From Desulfobacterales bacterium (GTDB taxonomy: Bacteria > Desulfobacterota > Desulfobacteria > Desulfobacterales > Desulfobacteraceae), in the NCBI GenBank assembly GCA_022361535.1, contig JAKSAU010000099.1, positions 1 through 12,764 of the forward strand: a stretch of DNA of 12,764 bases, read 5' to 3'. The notes below the pieces were generated by a model. It was not told the DNA's origin. It saw nothing but the letters and a program-made list of their open reading frames with translations, and ran no database searches. Within the stretch, counting starts at the first letter, position 1; each line of letters begins with the position of its first letter. A program made the position numbers and the translations under genes. Of the stretch, positions 5,542 to 12,500 are shown one piece after another.

Positions 5542-6249
5542 ATGGAAGGCAAACAGAATAAACCTGCAGCCAAAAGTGCTGTGATTGATGTCAGGCAATC
5601 GGTAACCCAGGCCAATGATTTTCAAGCGGATCTCATAAGACAGGATCTATCAGCCAAAGGCATATGGGTACTCAACCTTGTCTCTTCGCCAGGGGCTGGA
5701 AAGACAAGCCTCATTGAGCAGACCATTAAACGGTTGGGGAAAAAAGAACAGGTACTGGTAATTGAGGGCGATCCTTACACCAGTCTGGATACTCAACGTA
5801 TAAAGGCCCTTGGAGCCAGTGGAATACAGATTAATACCCAGGGTGGATGTCACCTGGATGCACAGATGATTAGGACTGCTTTAAAAGAAGTGGACCTGGA
5901 AGGAATCTGTGTTGTCATCATTGAGAACGTCGGCAATCTGCTTTGCCCGGCTGACTGGGATTTGGGGCAACATCAAACGGTTGTCATAGCAAGCCCCACA
6001 GACGGTGCTGATAAACCCCTTAAATATCCTGATGCATTTATCCGTGCCCAGGCACTTGTCGTGAATAAAATTGATCTGATACCCTATCTGCCGCCTTCCT
6101 GTGCAGGTGTTGAAAAAAATGCAAAGTCAGTGAACACAACACTTACAATTTTTAATACCAGCTGTATTACAGGCCAAGGGCTGGATCAATGGATGGATTG
6201 GGTTCAAAAGCAAATGTCTAAAATAAAAGCCAATATAAGCCATGCATGA
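5542..6249 (+). CDS. hypB: Hydrogenase/nickel maturation GTPase HypB
   Basis: A 235-residue SIMIBI-class GTPase that, in the known family, delivers nickel to [NiFe]-hydrogenase with HypA. Motifs in order: P-loop SSPGAGKT (48-55), EGDPYTSLDTQRI (75-87), GGCHLDA (101-107), ENVGNLLCPADWDLG (128-142), NKID (175-178), and SCITGQGL (207-214). Cys103, His104 and Cys135 correspond to the metal site of the G-domain. It lacks the N-terminal high-affinity Cys motif and the His-rich stretch seen in some HypB proteins, so it is a bare G-domain form. It is cytoplasmic. It overlaps hypA by 8 bases. No hydrogenase structural genes or hypCDEF are in the window, so the client enzyme must be elsewhere; another nickel enzyme is possible. 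Confidence 0.93.
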   Translation: MEGKQNKPAAKSAVIDVRQSVTQANDFQADLIRQDLSAKGIWVLNLVSSPGAGKTSLIEQTIKRLGKKEQVLVIEGDPYTSLDTQRIKALGASGIQINTQGGCHLDAQMIRTALKEVDLEGICVVIIENVGNLLCPADWDLGQHQTVVIASPTDGADKPLKYPDAFIRAQALVVNKIDLIPYLPPSCAGVEKNAKSVNTTLTIFNTSCITGQGLDQWMDWVQKQMSKIKANISHA

Positions 6250-6613
6250 GGAGCCTTATGCCCAGGCCATGTTGGATCTGGCGCTTGAAAAATCAAACGG
6301 CCTTACTATATCCCGGATCATTTTGGGGGTGGGGCGTTTCAGTGCCATTGTTCCTGATTCTCTGGCCGTTTTTTTCACCCACCTGAGTAAGGGGACAAAG
6401 GCGGAAAACGCAGAGCTGGTATTTGAAATTGAGCCCATTATTTTGACCTGTAAAATCTGTGGAACTCAAATCTCACCGAAAATCCCTATGGATGTACCGG
6501 TCCGGCCCGCCTTGGCAAAGCATCTGGCAGCAGGATGCAGGTGCGGTGAAAAACAGCTGTCTGTTACCGGAGGTCTGGGGCTTGACATGCTCCGTATTGA
6601 AGTTGATGCCTGA
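6242..6613 (+). CDS. hypA: Divergent nickel-insertion protein HypA
   Basis: A 123-residue HypA-type metallochaperone, partner of HypB. It begins Met-His-Glu, the conserved N-terminal nickel ligand set, followed by the family-like helix and strand pattern, LVFEIEP, and a zinc site. The zinc site is atypical. The first pair is C70-K-I-C73 as usual, but the second is C99-R-C101 (Cys-x-Cys, not Cys-x-x-Cys), and the loop between the pairs has 25 residues, longer than the roughly 12-13 I expect. The end, LSVTGGLGLDMLRIEVDA, fits the family. The start ATG lies inside the hypB end, so translation is coupled. It may be a specialised paralogue for a particular enzyme. Confidence 0.88.
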   Translation: MHEEPYAQAMLDLALEKSNGLTISRIILGVGRFSAIVPDSLAVFFTHLSKGTKAENAELVFEIEPIILTCKICGTQISPKIPMDVPVRPALAKHLAAGCRCGEKQLSVTGGLGLDMLRIEVDA

Positions 6614-6698
6614 TAGTCTTTTTTCGTCTTTGAAAGGGAGTAAAACATATATTTAATGTTCTTTATTTAATGTCCTTGGTTCTGCTTTAACTGATCGA

Positions 6699-6727
6699 TT
6701 GCCATAAGTTGCGATAGCCGGTATGAT
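6699..6727 (+). promoter_or_regulatory. Sigma-70-type promoter for the ElyC-Nudix pair
   Basis: TTGCCA (6699-6704), 17 bases, TATGAT (6722-6727). Each hexamer matches the consensus at five of six positions with ideal spacing. The start would be near 6734, giving a leader of about 25 bases before the ATG at 6759. Confidence 0.7.
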
Positions 6728-6758
6728 CTTGGCTTAAACTAAAAAAGGATTGAGACAT

Positions 6759-7568
6759 ATGGTGGATACCATTTTTTTCTGGTTGTCCAAGTTGATCTGG
6801 ATGATCGTTCGGCCGGATTTCCTTTTGGTTGCAATAACACTATCCGGGATAATATTGTCTTTTACCGGCGCTAAATGGGCGTCGGGAATATTGTTGTCTG
6901 TTTCAGCATTATCCATGGTGGTCATCACCGTTCTTCCTGTGGGACAATGGCTGATTGCGCCGCTTGAAAACAGGTTTCCGGTAAACCCCCAACTGCCTCA
7001 AAAAGTGGACGGTATAATGGTTTTAGGCGGAGCTGAAGCGCCTTTTCGATCATCCATCTGGCAGCAGCCGGAACTAACTGATGCTGCAGAACGGTATATC
7101 GGGTTTATCAGTCTGATCCGGCAATACCCGGAGGCTGTACACTTATTTTCGGGCGGCTCGGGAGATCCGATGAATCAGTCAGATACATGCTCCACTGTCG
7201 CAAGGATGGTATTCAAAGACCTGGGAGTGGATTTATCCAAGATTCTTTTTGAAGATGGTTCAAGAAACACCTATGAGAATATTAAGTTTTCAAAAAAAAT
7301 GGCCATGCCGGAACCCGGCCAGAATTGGGTTCTGGTCACGACTTCCTGGCATATGCCAAGGGCTGTCGGGATTTGTGAAAAACTTGACTGGCAGGTCATT
7401 CCTTATCCTGTAGACCATTCTACTGAATTGGAAAAAAAGTGGGTCTTTAACTTGAATTTTTCAGGAAATTTGTGTCTTCTTACCCGTGCGGTAAAAGAAT
7501 GGACAGGGCTTGCAGCCTATTATCTTACCGGTAAAACCTCTGCATTTTTTCCTCCGGCATCCAGCTGA
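6759..7568 (+). CDS. ElyC/YdcF-family (DUF218) envelope protein
   Basis: A 269-residue membrane protein with two N-terminal spans (about 21-38 and 42-61) and a DUF218 domain (about 83-250). The domain contains DGIMVLGGAE (84-93), LFSGGSGD (129-136), EDGSRNTYEN (165-174) and TTSWHMPRA (194-202), the core motifs of the family. In E. coli the two-span member ElyC affects peptidoglycan and lipid-carrier metabolism at the inner membrane; a similar envelope role is likely, but the chemistry is not established. I chose ATG at 6759, 9 bases after AAGGA, over an in-frame TTG at 6750 that directly abuts the Shine-Dalgarno. It is followed after 29 bases by the Nudix gene, with its own promoter just upstream. 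Confidence 0.85.
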   Translation: MVDTIFFWLSKLIWMIVRPDFLLVAITLSGIILSFTGAKWASGILLSVSALSMVVITVLPVGQWLIAPLENRFPVNPQLPQKVDGIMVLGGAEAPFRSSIWQQPELTDAAERYIGFISLIRQYPEAVHLFSGGSGDPMNQSDTCSTVARMVFKDLGVDLSKILFEDGSRNTYENIKFSKKMAMPEPGQNWVLVTTSWHMPRAVGICEKLDWQVIPYPVDHSTELEKKWVFNLNFSGNLCLLTRAVKEWTGLAAYYLTGKTSAFFPPASS

Positions 7569-7597
7569 ATAAATATCGATTCACCAGGAGATCTAAT

Positions 7598-8008
7598 ATG
7601 GATAAAGTCGTTCGCCCGGCAGTGGGTGTCGCAGTAATAATAACCAAAGATGATACAGTGCTTTTGGGAAAACGCAAAGGTGCTCATGGCAATGGAACAT
7701 GGGCATTTCCCGGGGGGCACCTTGAGTTCAAGGAATCTATTGAGGATTGTGCCAGAAGAGAGGTGCTAGAGGAGACCGGACTGACAATTGGCCGCGTCCG
7801 CCACAGGGCCTTTACAAATGATGTTTTCAGCAAGGAAAACAAGCATTATGCCACATTGTTTGTACAGGCCGATTATGTATCAGGAACAGCAAAGGTATTA
7901 GAGCCTGAAAAATGTGAAAAATGGGAGTGGTTTAAATGGAATAAACTGCCCTCACCATTGTTTCTATCCCTGGAGAACCTCGTGGGTCAGGGATTCAACC
8001 CGTTTTAG
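7598..8008 (+). CDS. Nudix hydrolase, NUDT15-like nucleotide pyrophosphatase
   Basis: A 136-residue single-domain enzyme. The Nudix box runs from Gly40 to Leu62 and fits G-x5-E-x7-REUxEExGU exactly (Glu46, Arg54-Glu55, Glu58-Glu59, Gly61). The preceding KRKGAHGNGTWAFPGGHLE is very like NUDT15/MTH2-type proteins, which hydrolyse (oxidised or modified) nucleoside triphosphates to monophosphates. Sanitising the nucleotide pool in the cytoplasm is therefore the best guess; the exact substrate cannot be read. ATG follows AGGAG by 7 bases. It is probably co-transcribed with the ElyC-like gene, and transcription likely ends at the hairpin at 8036-8069. Confidence 0.9.
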   Translation: MDKVVRPAVGVAVIITKDDTVLLGKRKGAHGNGTWAFPGGHLEFKESIEDCARREVLEETGLTIGRVRHRAFTNDVFSKENKHYATLFVQADYVSGTAKVLEPEKCEKWEWFKWNKLPSPLFLSLENLVGQGFNPF

Positions 8009-8035
8009 AGCAGTTCTTGTTTCAGAAAGTTTGGC

Positions 8036-8069
8036 CTTCTCCTTGCCCTGTTTTTCGGGCAAGGAGAAG
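8036..8069. terminator. Strong bidirectional hairpin between convergent genes
   Basis: CTTCTCCTTGCCC and GGGCAAGGAGAAG are exact complements over 13 bp around an 8-base loop. It lies 27 bases after the Nudix stop and 13 bases beyond the convergent reductase stop. There is no pronounced U-tract on either side, but the position and stem strength support a shared transcription end. Confidence 0.75.
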
Positions 8070-8082
8070 ACATTGATTGTGG

Positions 8083-9801
8083 TTACCCTTCGGGTATGAA
8101 ATCCGGGTCTGTCATGGCAAGCACAGCATACCCACCCTGGATATTCTTCACACGGTCATATCCCACCTGGTTGAGAAAGACCTGGCACTCATAAGATCTG
8201 GCACCGGTACCGCAGATCAGGTAAAGGTCTTTGTCTTTTGGCAATTCCTCATACCGGGCTCTCAGTTCGGCCTGGGGAATGTTCAGCCAGCAGTCAGCTC
8301 CGTATCTGTCAGTGAACGGCTGTGCTTCGGACGGCTCCCTTAAATCCACCACGGTCAAGCCCTTGGCTTTGAACAAGTCAAGGAAATCCAGCATATCAAT
8401 GGGGGTATTTCGGCCTTCAAAGATATTGTCCAATACGTTACCTGCATTGTTGATGACATCCATGGCTGACGCAAAGGGTGGAGCGTATCCTGTTTCAAGA
8501 ACACAGACATCATCTATATCAATACCGGTATGCAGCAGCGGGGCAATGGCGTCAACCCTCGCCTTGACTGCATCTGACTGTTCACCAATGGCTTCTACAC
8601 CCAGAATTTTCCGGGTAGATCTGTCTGCTATAAGCTGGATAAACATGAATTTTGAGTTGGGATAAAAATGAGCCCGGTCAAATTGGGCCACCAGGGCATG
8701 AACCGGTTCGAACCCGGCTTGTTTGGCCTGGGCCACGGTAAGGCCGGCAGTGGCTGCACCCAGTTCAAAAACCTTGATGCAGAAGGTGCCGACGGTACCC
8801 TTAAACTGAGAGGCACGGCCATGTATATTATTGGCAATGATCCGGCCCTGGCGGTTGGCCAGCGACCCTAACGGCATGGTGATATTGTCCCCTGAAACCA
8901 GGTTCCGCATTTCAATGCAGTCGCCGCCTGCATAGATATCCGGATCTGTGGTCCTCAGGTTGCGGTCCACGATCAACGCACCTGTGCGGCCGACGGCAAG
9001 GCCTGCGTCTGCAGCAAATCGGGTGTTGGGCCTTACGCCTGCGGACAGGACCACAATATCGCATTCAATGGTTTTTTGGTTGACTTCAATTCCGGTTACC
9101 CCTGAGTCGGCATCCCCTAAAATTTTTGTGACCTGCTGCGAGAGGATGACATCCACTTCGTTCTTTTTAAGCTGGTTTTCCACCATGCGGGCGATATTCT
9201 TACCGATGGCTGTTGGCAGAACCTGGTCGGCCATCTCTATCAGTGTGGTTTCAACTCCCCACAGATCCGTGAGTGACTCGGCCATTTCAATGCCGATGGC
9301 ACCGGCTCCGATAACAACAGCTTTACCCACAAGGCCTTTGGAGATCATTTCTTTGATGTCCCTGGCTTGGTGAAGGTTGGACACTGTAAATACCCTTGGC
9401 AGGTCTGCTCCAGGGATAGGAGGGCGCAATGGCGTGGCACCTGAAGCAATAACCAGTTTGTCATAGGACATGTCTGCTTCGGAACCATCGTCCAGGTGGC
9501 GAACCAACACCTGTTTATTTTTACGGTCAATGGACAGGGCTTCTACCCGTGGCAGGATTCGGATACCTTTGCAGTCTTTGAAGAATTCAGGGTCCCTGAT
9601 GGCATGGGACGTGGTGGAAAACAATTCTTCAATATCCGTGATATCTCCACCGATATAATATGGGATACCGCATCCGCCATATGAAATTATATTGTCTTTA
9701 TCAATGACGGTAATTTCCGCTTCCGGGTCAAGACGTCTAAGCCGGCTTGCCACCTTGGGGCCTAAGGCCACTGCACCAATGATAATGATTTGCTTTGCCA
9801 T
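8083..9801 (-). CDS. CoA-disulfide/persulfide reductase with C-terminal rhodanese domain
   Basis: A 572-residue flavoprotein. The FAD-binding IIIIGAVALG (5-14) is followed by SYGGCGIPY, whose Cys44 corresponds to the single active cysteine of CoA-disulfide reductases. The NAD(P)H motif GAGAIG is at 165-170, the FAD motif YAGGDC at 290-295, and a dimerisation domain with ETGYAPPFASAMD at 436-448. A rhodanese domain fills about 470-572: VVDLREP, and the loop CGTGARS with Cys530 as persulfide carrier. Fused proteins of this kind (CoADR-rhodanese, NADH-dependent persulfide reductase) reduce CoA or polysulfide persulfides in sulfur metabolism, in the cytoplasm. The FAD glycine motif, GAVALG, deviates from the usual GGVAAG. 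ATG follows AGAGGA by 5 bases. A 15-bp palindrome lies 19 bases upstream. Confidence 0.9.
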   Translation of the reverse strand: MAKQIIIIGAVALGPKVASRLRRLDPEAEITVIDKDNIISYGGCGIPYYIGGDITDIEELFSTTSHAIRDPEFFKDCKGIRILPRVEALSIDRKNKQVLVRHLDDGSEADMSYDKLVIASGATPLRPPIPGADLPRVFTVSNLHQARDIKEMISKGLVGKAVVIGAGAIGIEMAESLTDLWGVETTLIEMADQVLPTAIGKNIARMVENQLKKNEVDVILSQQVTKILGDADSGVTGIEVNQKTIECDIVVLSAGVRPNTRFAADAGLAVGRTGALIVDRNLRTTDPDIYAGGDCIEMRNLVSGDNITMPLGSLANRQGRIIANNIHGRASQFKGTVGTFCIKVFELGAATAGLTVAQAKQAGFEPVHALVAQFDRAHFYPNSKFMFIQLIADRSTRKILGVEAIGEQSDAVKARVDAIAPLLHTGIDIDDVCVLETGYAPPFASAMDVINNAGNVLDNIFEGRNTPIDMLDFLDLFKAKGLTVVDLREPSEAQPFTDRYGADCWLNIPQAELRARYEELPKDKDLYLICGTGARSYECQVFLNQVGYDRVKNIQGGYAVLAMTDPDFIPEG

Positions 9802-9819
9802 AATATCCTCTTTGCGTAT

Positions 9820-9834
9820 GCCTTAAGTTAAGGC
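9820..9834. promoter_or_regulatory. 15-bp palindrome upstream of the persulfide reductase gene
   Basis: GCCTTAA-G-TTAAGGC is a perfect inverted repeat with 7-bp arms and a one-base centre, too tight for an RNA hairpin and typical of a dimeric repressor site. It is centred 26 bases upstream of the ATG at 9801, where it would overlap or follow the promoter. The binding protein is unknown. Confidence 0.5.
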
Positions 9835-9919
9835 CGTTACGCTGTTGGTTAATTAAAATGGATAAAATAAAGTGTTTCTTGAGCTTTTCAATGGGAGAAA
9901 ATAAAAAAGGAGGGAAGTA

Positions 9920-10300
9920 TCATCCTGAATCCGTTGTCAGGAAGGTACGGGCTTCTTCAATATCTTTGAAAACTTTATAGTCAAATGGGAGAAGTTTACT
10001 CAATGAGATAAAGACCCTGGCCATGCTCATGTCCATGACGCCTGGTACCACCAATGCGGATTTGTTTGCAAAATTCTTTTCCCGGGTTTTATAAAGGCGC
10101 AGCACCCCCACAATTTCCCCCAGGTCTCCGATGGACAACCCCATGGTCGCCTGCCTGAAGTCCCACAATGAATGTTTTTTGTGGTAGTCCGGATGCCTGA
10201 CAAGTTCAGACATGGCAGCTATAAGACCTGCTTTATCTACAACTGCGGATGTTATCATTTGGATATACACATCATGTGAATTATCCAGTTGAAATTCCAT
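9920..10300 (-). CDS. SpoIIAA/STAS-like small cytoplasmic protein
   Basis: A 126-residue soluble protein with the pattern of SpoIIAA-like (STAS-related) domains: a beta strand and helix at the start, HSLWDFRQATMGLS (about 43-56), a long amphipathic helix, a central KSALVVPGVMDMSMARVF strand-helix, and a closing FDYKVFKDIEEARTFL. I recall many stand-alone proteins of this shape with no proven biochemical activity; phosphate- or lipid-linked signalling roles are known for other STAS proteins but not shown here. There is no signal peptide or membrane span. The ATG at 10300 follows AGGAG by 4 bases. It is the gene upstream of the persulfide reductase (118 bases away) and downstream of the EmrE-type transporter, all on the minus strand. 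Confidence 0.6.
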   Translation of the reverse strand: MEFQLDNSHDVYIQMITSAVVDKAGLIAAMSELVRHPDYHKKHSLWDFRQATMGLSIGDLGEIVGVLRLYKTREKNFANKSALVVPGVMDMSMARVFISLSKLLPFDYKVFKDIEEARTFLTTDSG

Positions 10301-10333
10301 GAATCTCCTGCTGATTTATTTGAATTGTCATGA

Positions 10334-10367
10334 ATTAGTGAAACTAAATACGCTAGTTTAGTCTAAT
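10334..10367. promoter_or_regulatory. Inverted repeat in the leader of the SpoIIAA-like gene
   Basis: ATTAG...ACTAAA (10334-10338, 10343-10348) mirrors TTTAGT-CTAAT (10357-10367). The arms are 11 paired bases interrupted by a 4-base insert, with an 8-base centre. It lies 34-67 bases upstream of the start at 10300 and 19 bases after the transporter stop. It could be an operator, or a weak end for the upstream transcript. Confidence 0.35.
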
Positions 10368-10385
10368 GCTCAAGGTTTTTTCAAG

Positions 10386-11321
10386 CTATATCTGCTGATA
10401 TTTTATAAATAAGCCAAGGCCGGCCAGGATTAAAACCAGACCGCTTAAAGAGATCATATTTGGCGGGGAAGCCCTAAGGAAAAGAAGGCCGCCTGCAAGG
10501 GCAAAGACCACCTCACTCGATTGGGTTGCATCCACGGCTGCCAGTTCATTCGAGTTTGAGGCAAGGTTCCTGGCAAAAAGAAAGATACCAGTGGCAAAGA
10601 CCCCTGAAAAAAGGGCCACCAATGCGGTATTTACCACCTGGGATATTTGTGGGGCAGGGGGCTGCCAAACGATGACAAGCATGATCCACAATGGCACGGA
10701 ACCTATTGTCATGAGAAGCACCTTATTAAACACATCATCTATAATGGGTGAGTCGATGCGTGGCACTCGTTTGTTCTGTCCATGTCTTGCCTCCCACACC
10801 AGTTGATTGCCAAATGGGTAGCAAAACGCTGCACCGATAACGGGCAGACCGCCAAGAATCAGTACAGTCAAATCAAATTTGTCTATGTGGGAGATGTTTA
10901 CTAAAATCACACCGACAAAGATCATTGTTGAAAAAATCCATATTCGTCTGGGAAACGATCGACCAAACCCCATGAAAACAAATAGGCTGGCCACGACTGT
11001 AAACTGCCAGGTAGCAGCAATCACCCATCCAGGAGAAAAGTCTGCGCTAAAACAGATCAAGGCATAGAATCCGCCAAACCCAATTCCCCCGGCAAGAAGC
11101 CAAAACCGCCAATATCGAATAAAAAGCCGGGCCACTTCTGTCAATTGGCCTACACCGCCTTTAAACAGGATGATTACGGTTAAAAACAGTATCATGAACA
11201 GATATCGTAAGGCTGCCGACCATACCCAATGCCCGCCTTCAAGGCTCATGACCTCATTGAGGATAAAGGTGGAACTGAAAAATGCACCGGCCAGAATGCC
11301 TAAGAGAATTAATCGAAACAT
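10386..11321 (-). CDS. EmrE-family multidrug/metabolite efflux transporter
   Basis: A 311-residue integral membrane protein with about ten hydrophobic spans, arranged as a duplicated five-span unit, of the multidrug resistance efflux transporter (EmrE) family within the drug/metabolite transporter superfamily. Signs include the N-terminal GILAGAFFSSTFILNEVMSLEGGHWVWSA, the mid-protein cytoplasmic loop (WEARHGQNKRVPR) and the C-terminal ELAAVDATQSSEVVFALAGG near the last spans. It likely exports a small molecule; the substrate cannot be told. The ATG at 11321 has no strong ribosome site. It is divergent from a second drug/metabolite transporter (11478), sharing a 156-base AT-rich intergenic region, although the two proteins belong to different families. 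Confidence 0.8.
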   Translation of the reverse strand: MFRLILLGILAGAFFSSTFILNEVMSLEGGHWVWSAALRYLFMILFLTVIILFKGGVGQLTEVARLFIRYWRFWLLAGGIGFGGFYALICFSADFSPGWVIAATWQFTVVASLFVFMGFGRSFPRRIWIFSTMIFVGVILVNISHIDKFDLTVLILGGLPVIGAAFCYPFGNQLVWEARHGQNKRVPRIDSPIIDDVFNKVLLMTIGSVPLWIMLVIVWQPPAPQISQVVNTALVALFSGVFATGIFLFARNLASNSNELAAVDATQSSEVVFALAGGLLFLRASPPNMISLSGLVLILAGLGLFIKYQQI

Positions 11322-11477
11322 GGGAAAGAGATATCATAAAACCCTTTGAACAAACAACAGGTTTGAAAATCAATATAGGGGAAAAAAAATAAAATCCTGT
11401 GCAATATTATCCAAGAAATAATAAAAGTCCCATGGCATTTTGATTCCATGAATTAACCAGTTGTATAGGAAAAGAAA

Positions 11478-12422
11478 ATGGGATCAAAAGTACTGGCCTG
11501 CATTTATTTAAGTCTTGCCATGGTGATTGTGGGCAGTTCCATGGTGTTCGGCAAAATTATTACGCAAAGTTTCCCGGTCTGCTTGGCTTCGGGAATCCGG
11601 TTTGCTATTGCATCAGCGATTATGTTTCCTTTGGTGCTCAAAAAAGAGCCGGTATTGTTTAAAATAGGAAAGACCGATTTTTTCAGGCTGGTTTTAATGG
11701 CTTTTTCAGGCCAGTTCATCTTTACCATGCTTATGCTGCTGGGGCTTCGGTATACCTCTGGTATTGAAGCCGGAATTATTACAAGTACATCACCTGCCAT
11801 GATGGTTTTAATTTCAATTGTCCTGTTCCGTGAGTGGCCGGGGATATGGCAAATCGGTGCGGTTTTACTTGTTGTGGCAGGTATTATCAGTGTAAATATT
11901 GGCGATGCTTTTTTTACAGCATCCCTTGGTTCAGTAAATCTGGCAGGAAACCTGATGATGGTGGGAGCCGTGGTGGGGGAGGCCATATTCTTACTAATGC
12001 GCAAGGGCATCTCTCGGTCCATTTCCAATCTGTCCCTGACTTTTTACCTGTGTGTTATCGGTTTTATCATGTTCTTTCCATTTGCAGTTTACCAGGCGAT
12101 TGAGTTTGACTTTTCAGCTGTCAGCATGGATGCCTGGATCAGCCTGGTCTATTTTGGCGCAGTTTTTACTGTGCTGGCATATCTGTTCTGGTTTTCCGGT
12201 GTGTCCAGGGTCTCCGGGACAACTGCCGGGCTTTTTTCTGCAGTCATGCCAGTCAGCGGTGTTACCCTATCATGCCTTTTTCTTCATGAAACGTTTACCA
12301 GGGCCCATGCACTGGGCATCAGTCTTGTTTTAACTGCGATTGTTGTTATGGCATTGGTTCCCAATAGCGAAAGAAGTCAAGGTCGCAATAAGAGGGTGCC
12401 TGCTGTTAATAGGCAGGTATAA
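11478..12422 (+). CDS. EamA-family drug/metabolite transporter
   Basis: A 314-residue protein of about ten membrane spans with two EamA repeats. The first (about 6-140) contains LAMVIVGSSMVFGKIITQSFPV, RFAIASAIMFPLV and a GLRYTSGIEAGIITSTSPAMMVLIS motif. The second (about 153-295) contains YFGAVFTVLAYLFWFSGVSRV and AGLFSAVMPVSGVTLSCLFLHETF. The P-S/P-x-x, G-x-x and F-x-E-type ends of each repeat are typical. It probably exports an amino acid or other metabolite across the inner membrane; the substrate is unknown. The ATG follows AGGAAAA by about 6 bases. It is monocistronic and ends near a candidate terminator, and it faces the J-domain gene from the right. Confidence 0.88.
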   Translation: MGSKVLACIYLSLAMVIVGSSMVFGKIITQSFPVCLASGIRFAIASAIMFPLVLKKEPVLFKIGKTDFFRLVLMAFSGQFIFTMLMLLGLRYTSGIEAGIITSTSPAMMVLISIVLFREWPGIWQIGAVLLVVAGIISVNIGDAFFTASLGSVNLAGNLMMVGAVVGEAIFLLMRKGISRSISNLSLTFYLCVIGFIMFFPFAVYQAIEFDFSAVSMDAWISLVYFGAVFTVLAYLFWFSGVSRVSGTTAGLFSAVMPVSGVTLSCLFLHETFTRAHALGISLVLTAIVVMALVPNSERSQGRNKRVPAVNRQV

Positions 12423-12443
12423 AGGCTCAAAGGTAATTGTATG

Positions 12444-12497
12444 AAAAGCTTGGTATAGGTTCGATGCCAAACAATAGAACGGGCTTAAGCTTTTTTT
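12444..12497 (+). terminator. Candidate terminator of the EamA transporter gene
   Basis: AAAAGCTT (12444-12451) pairs with AAGCTTTT (12487-12494), ending in a run of seven T (12491-12497). The inner TTGGTA/TGCCAA (12450-12455 and 12465-12470) forms an alternative hairpin. It begins about 22 bases after the transporter stop and would also separate the convergent J-domain gene, which ends at 12501. Confidence 0.45.
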
Positions 12498-12500
12498 AGA

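Noticed and set aside
8231..8665. A 144-codon plus-strand frame and other long frames opposite the reductase
   Set aside because: These are antisense shadows of the strongly supported reductase gene, with no start signals or recognisable motifs.
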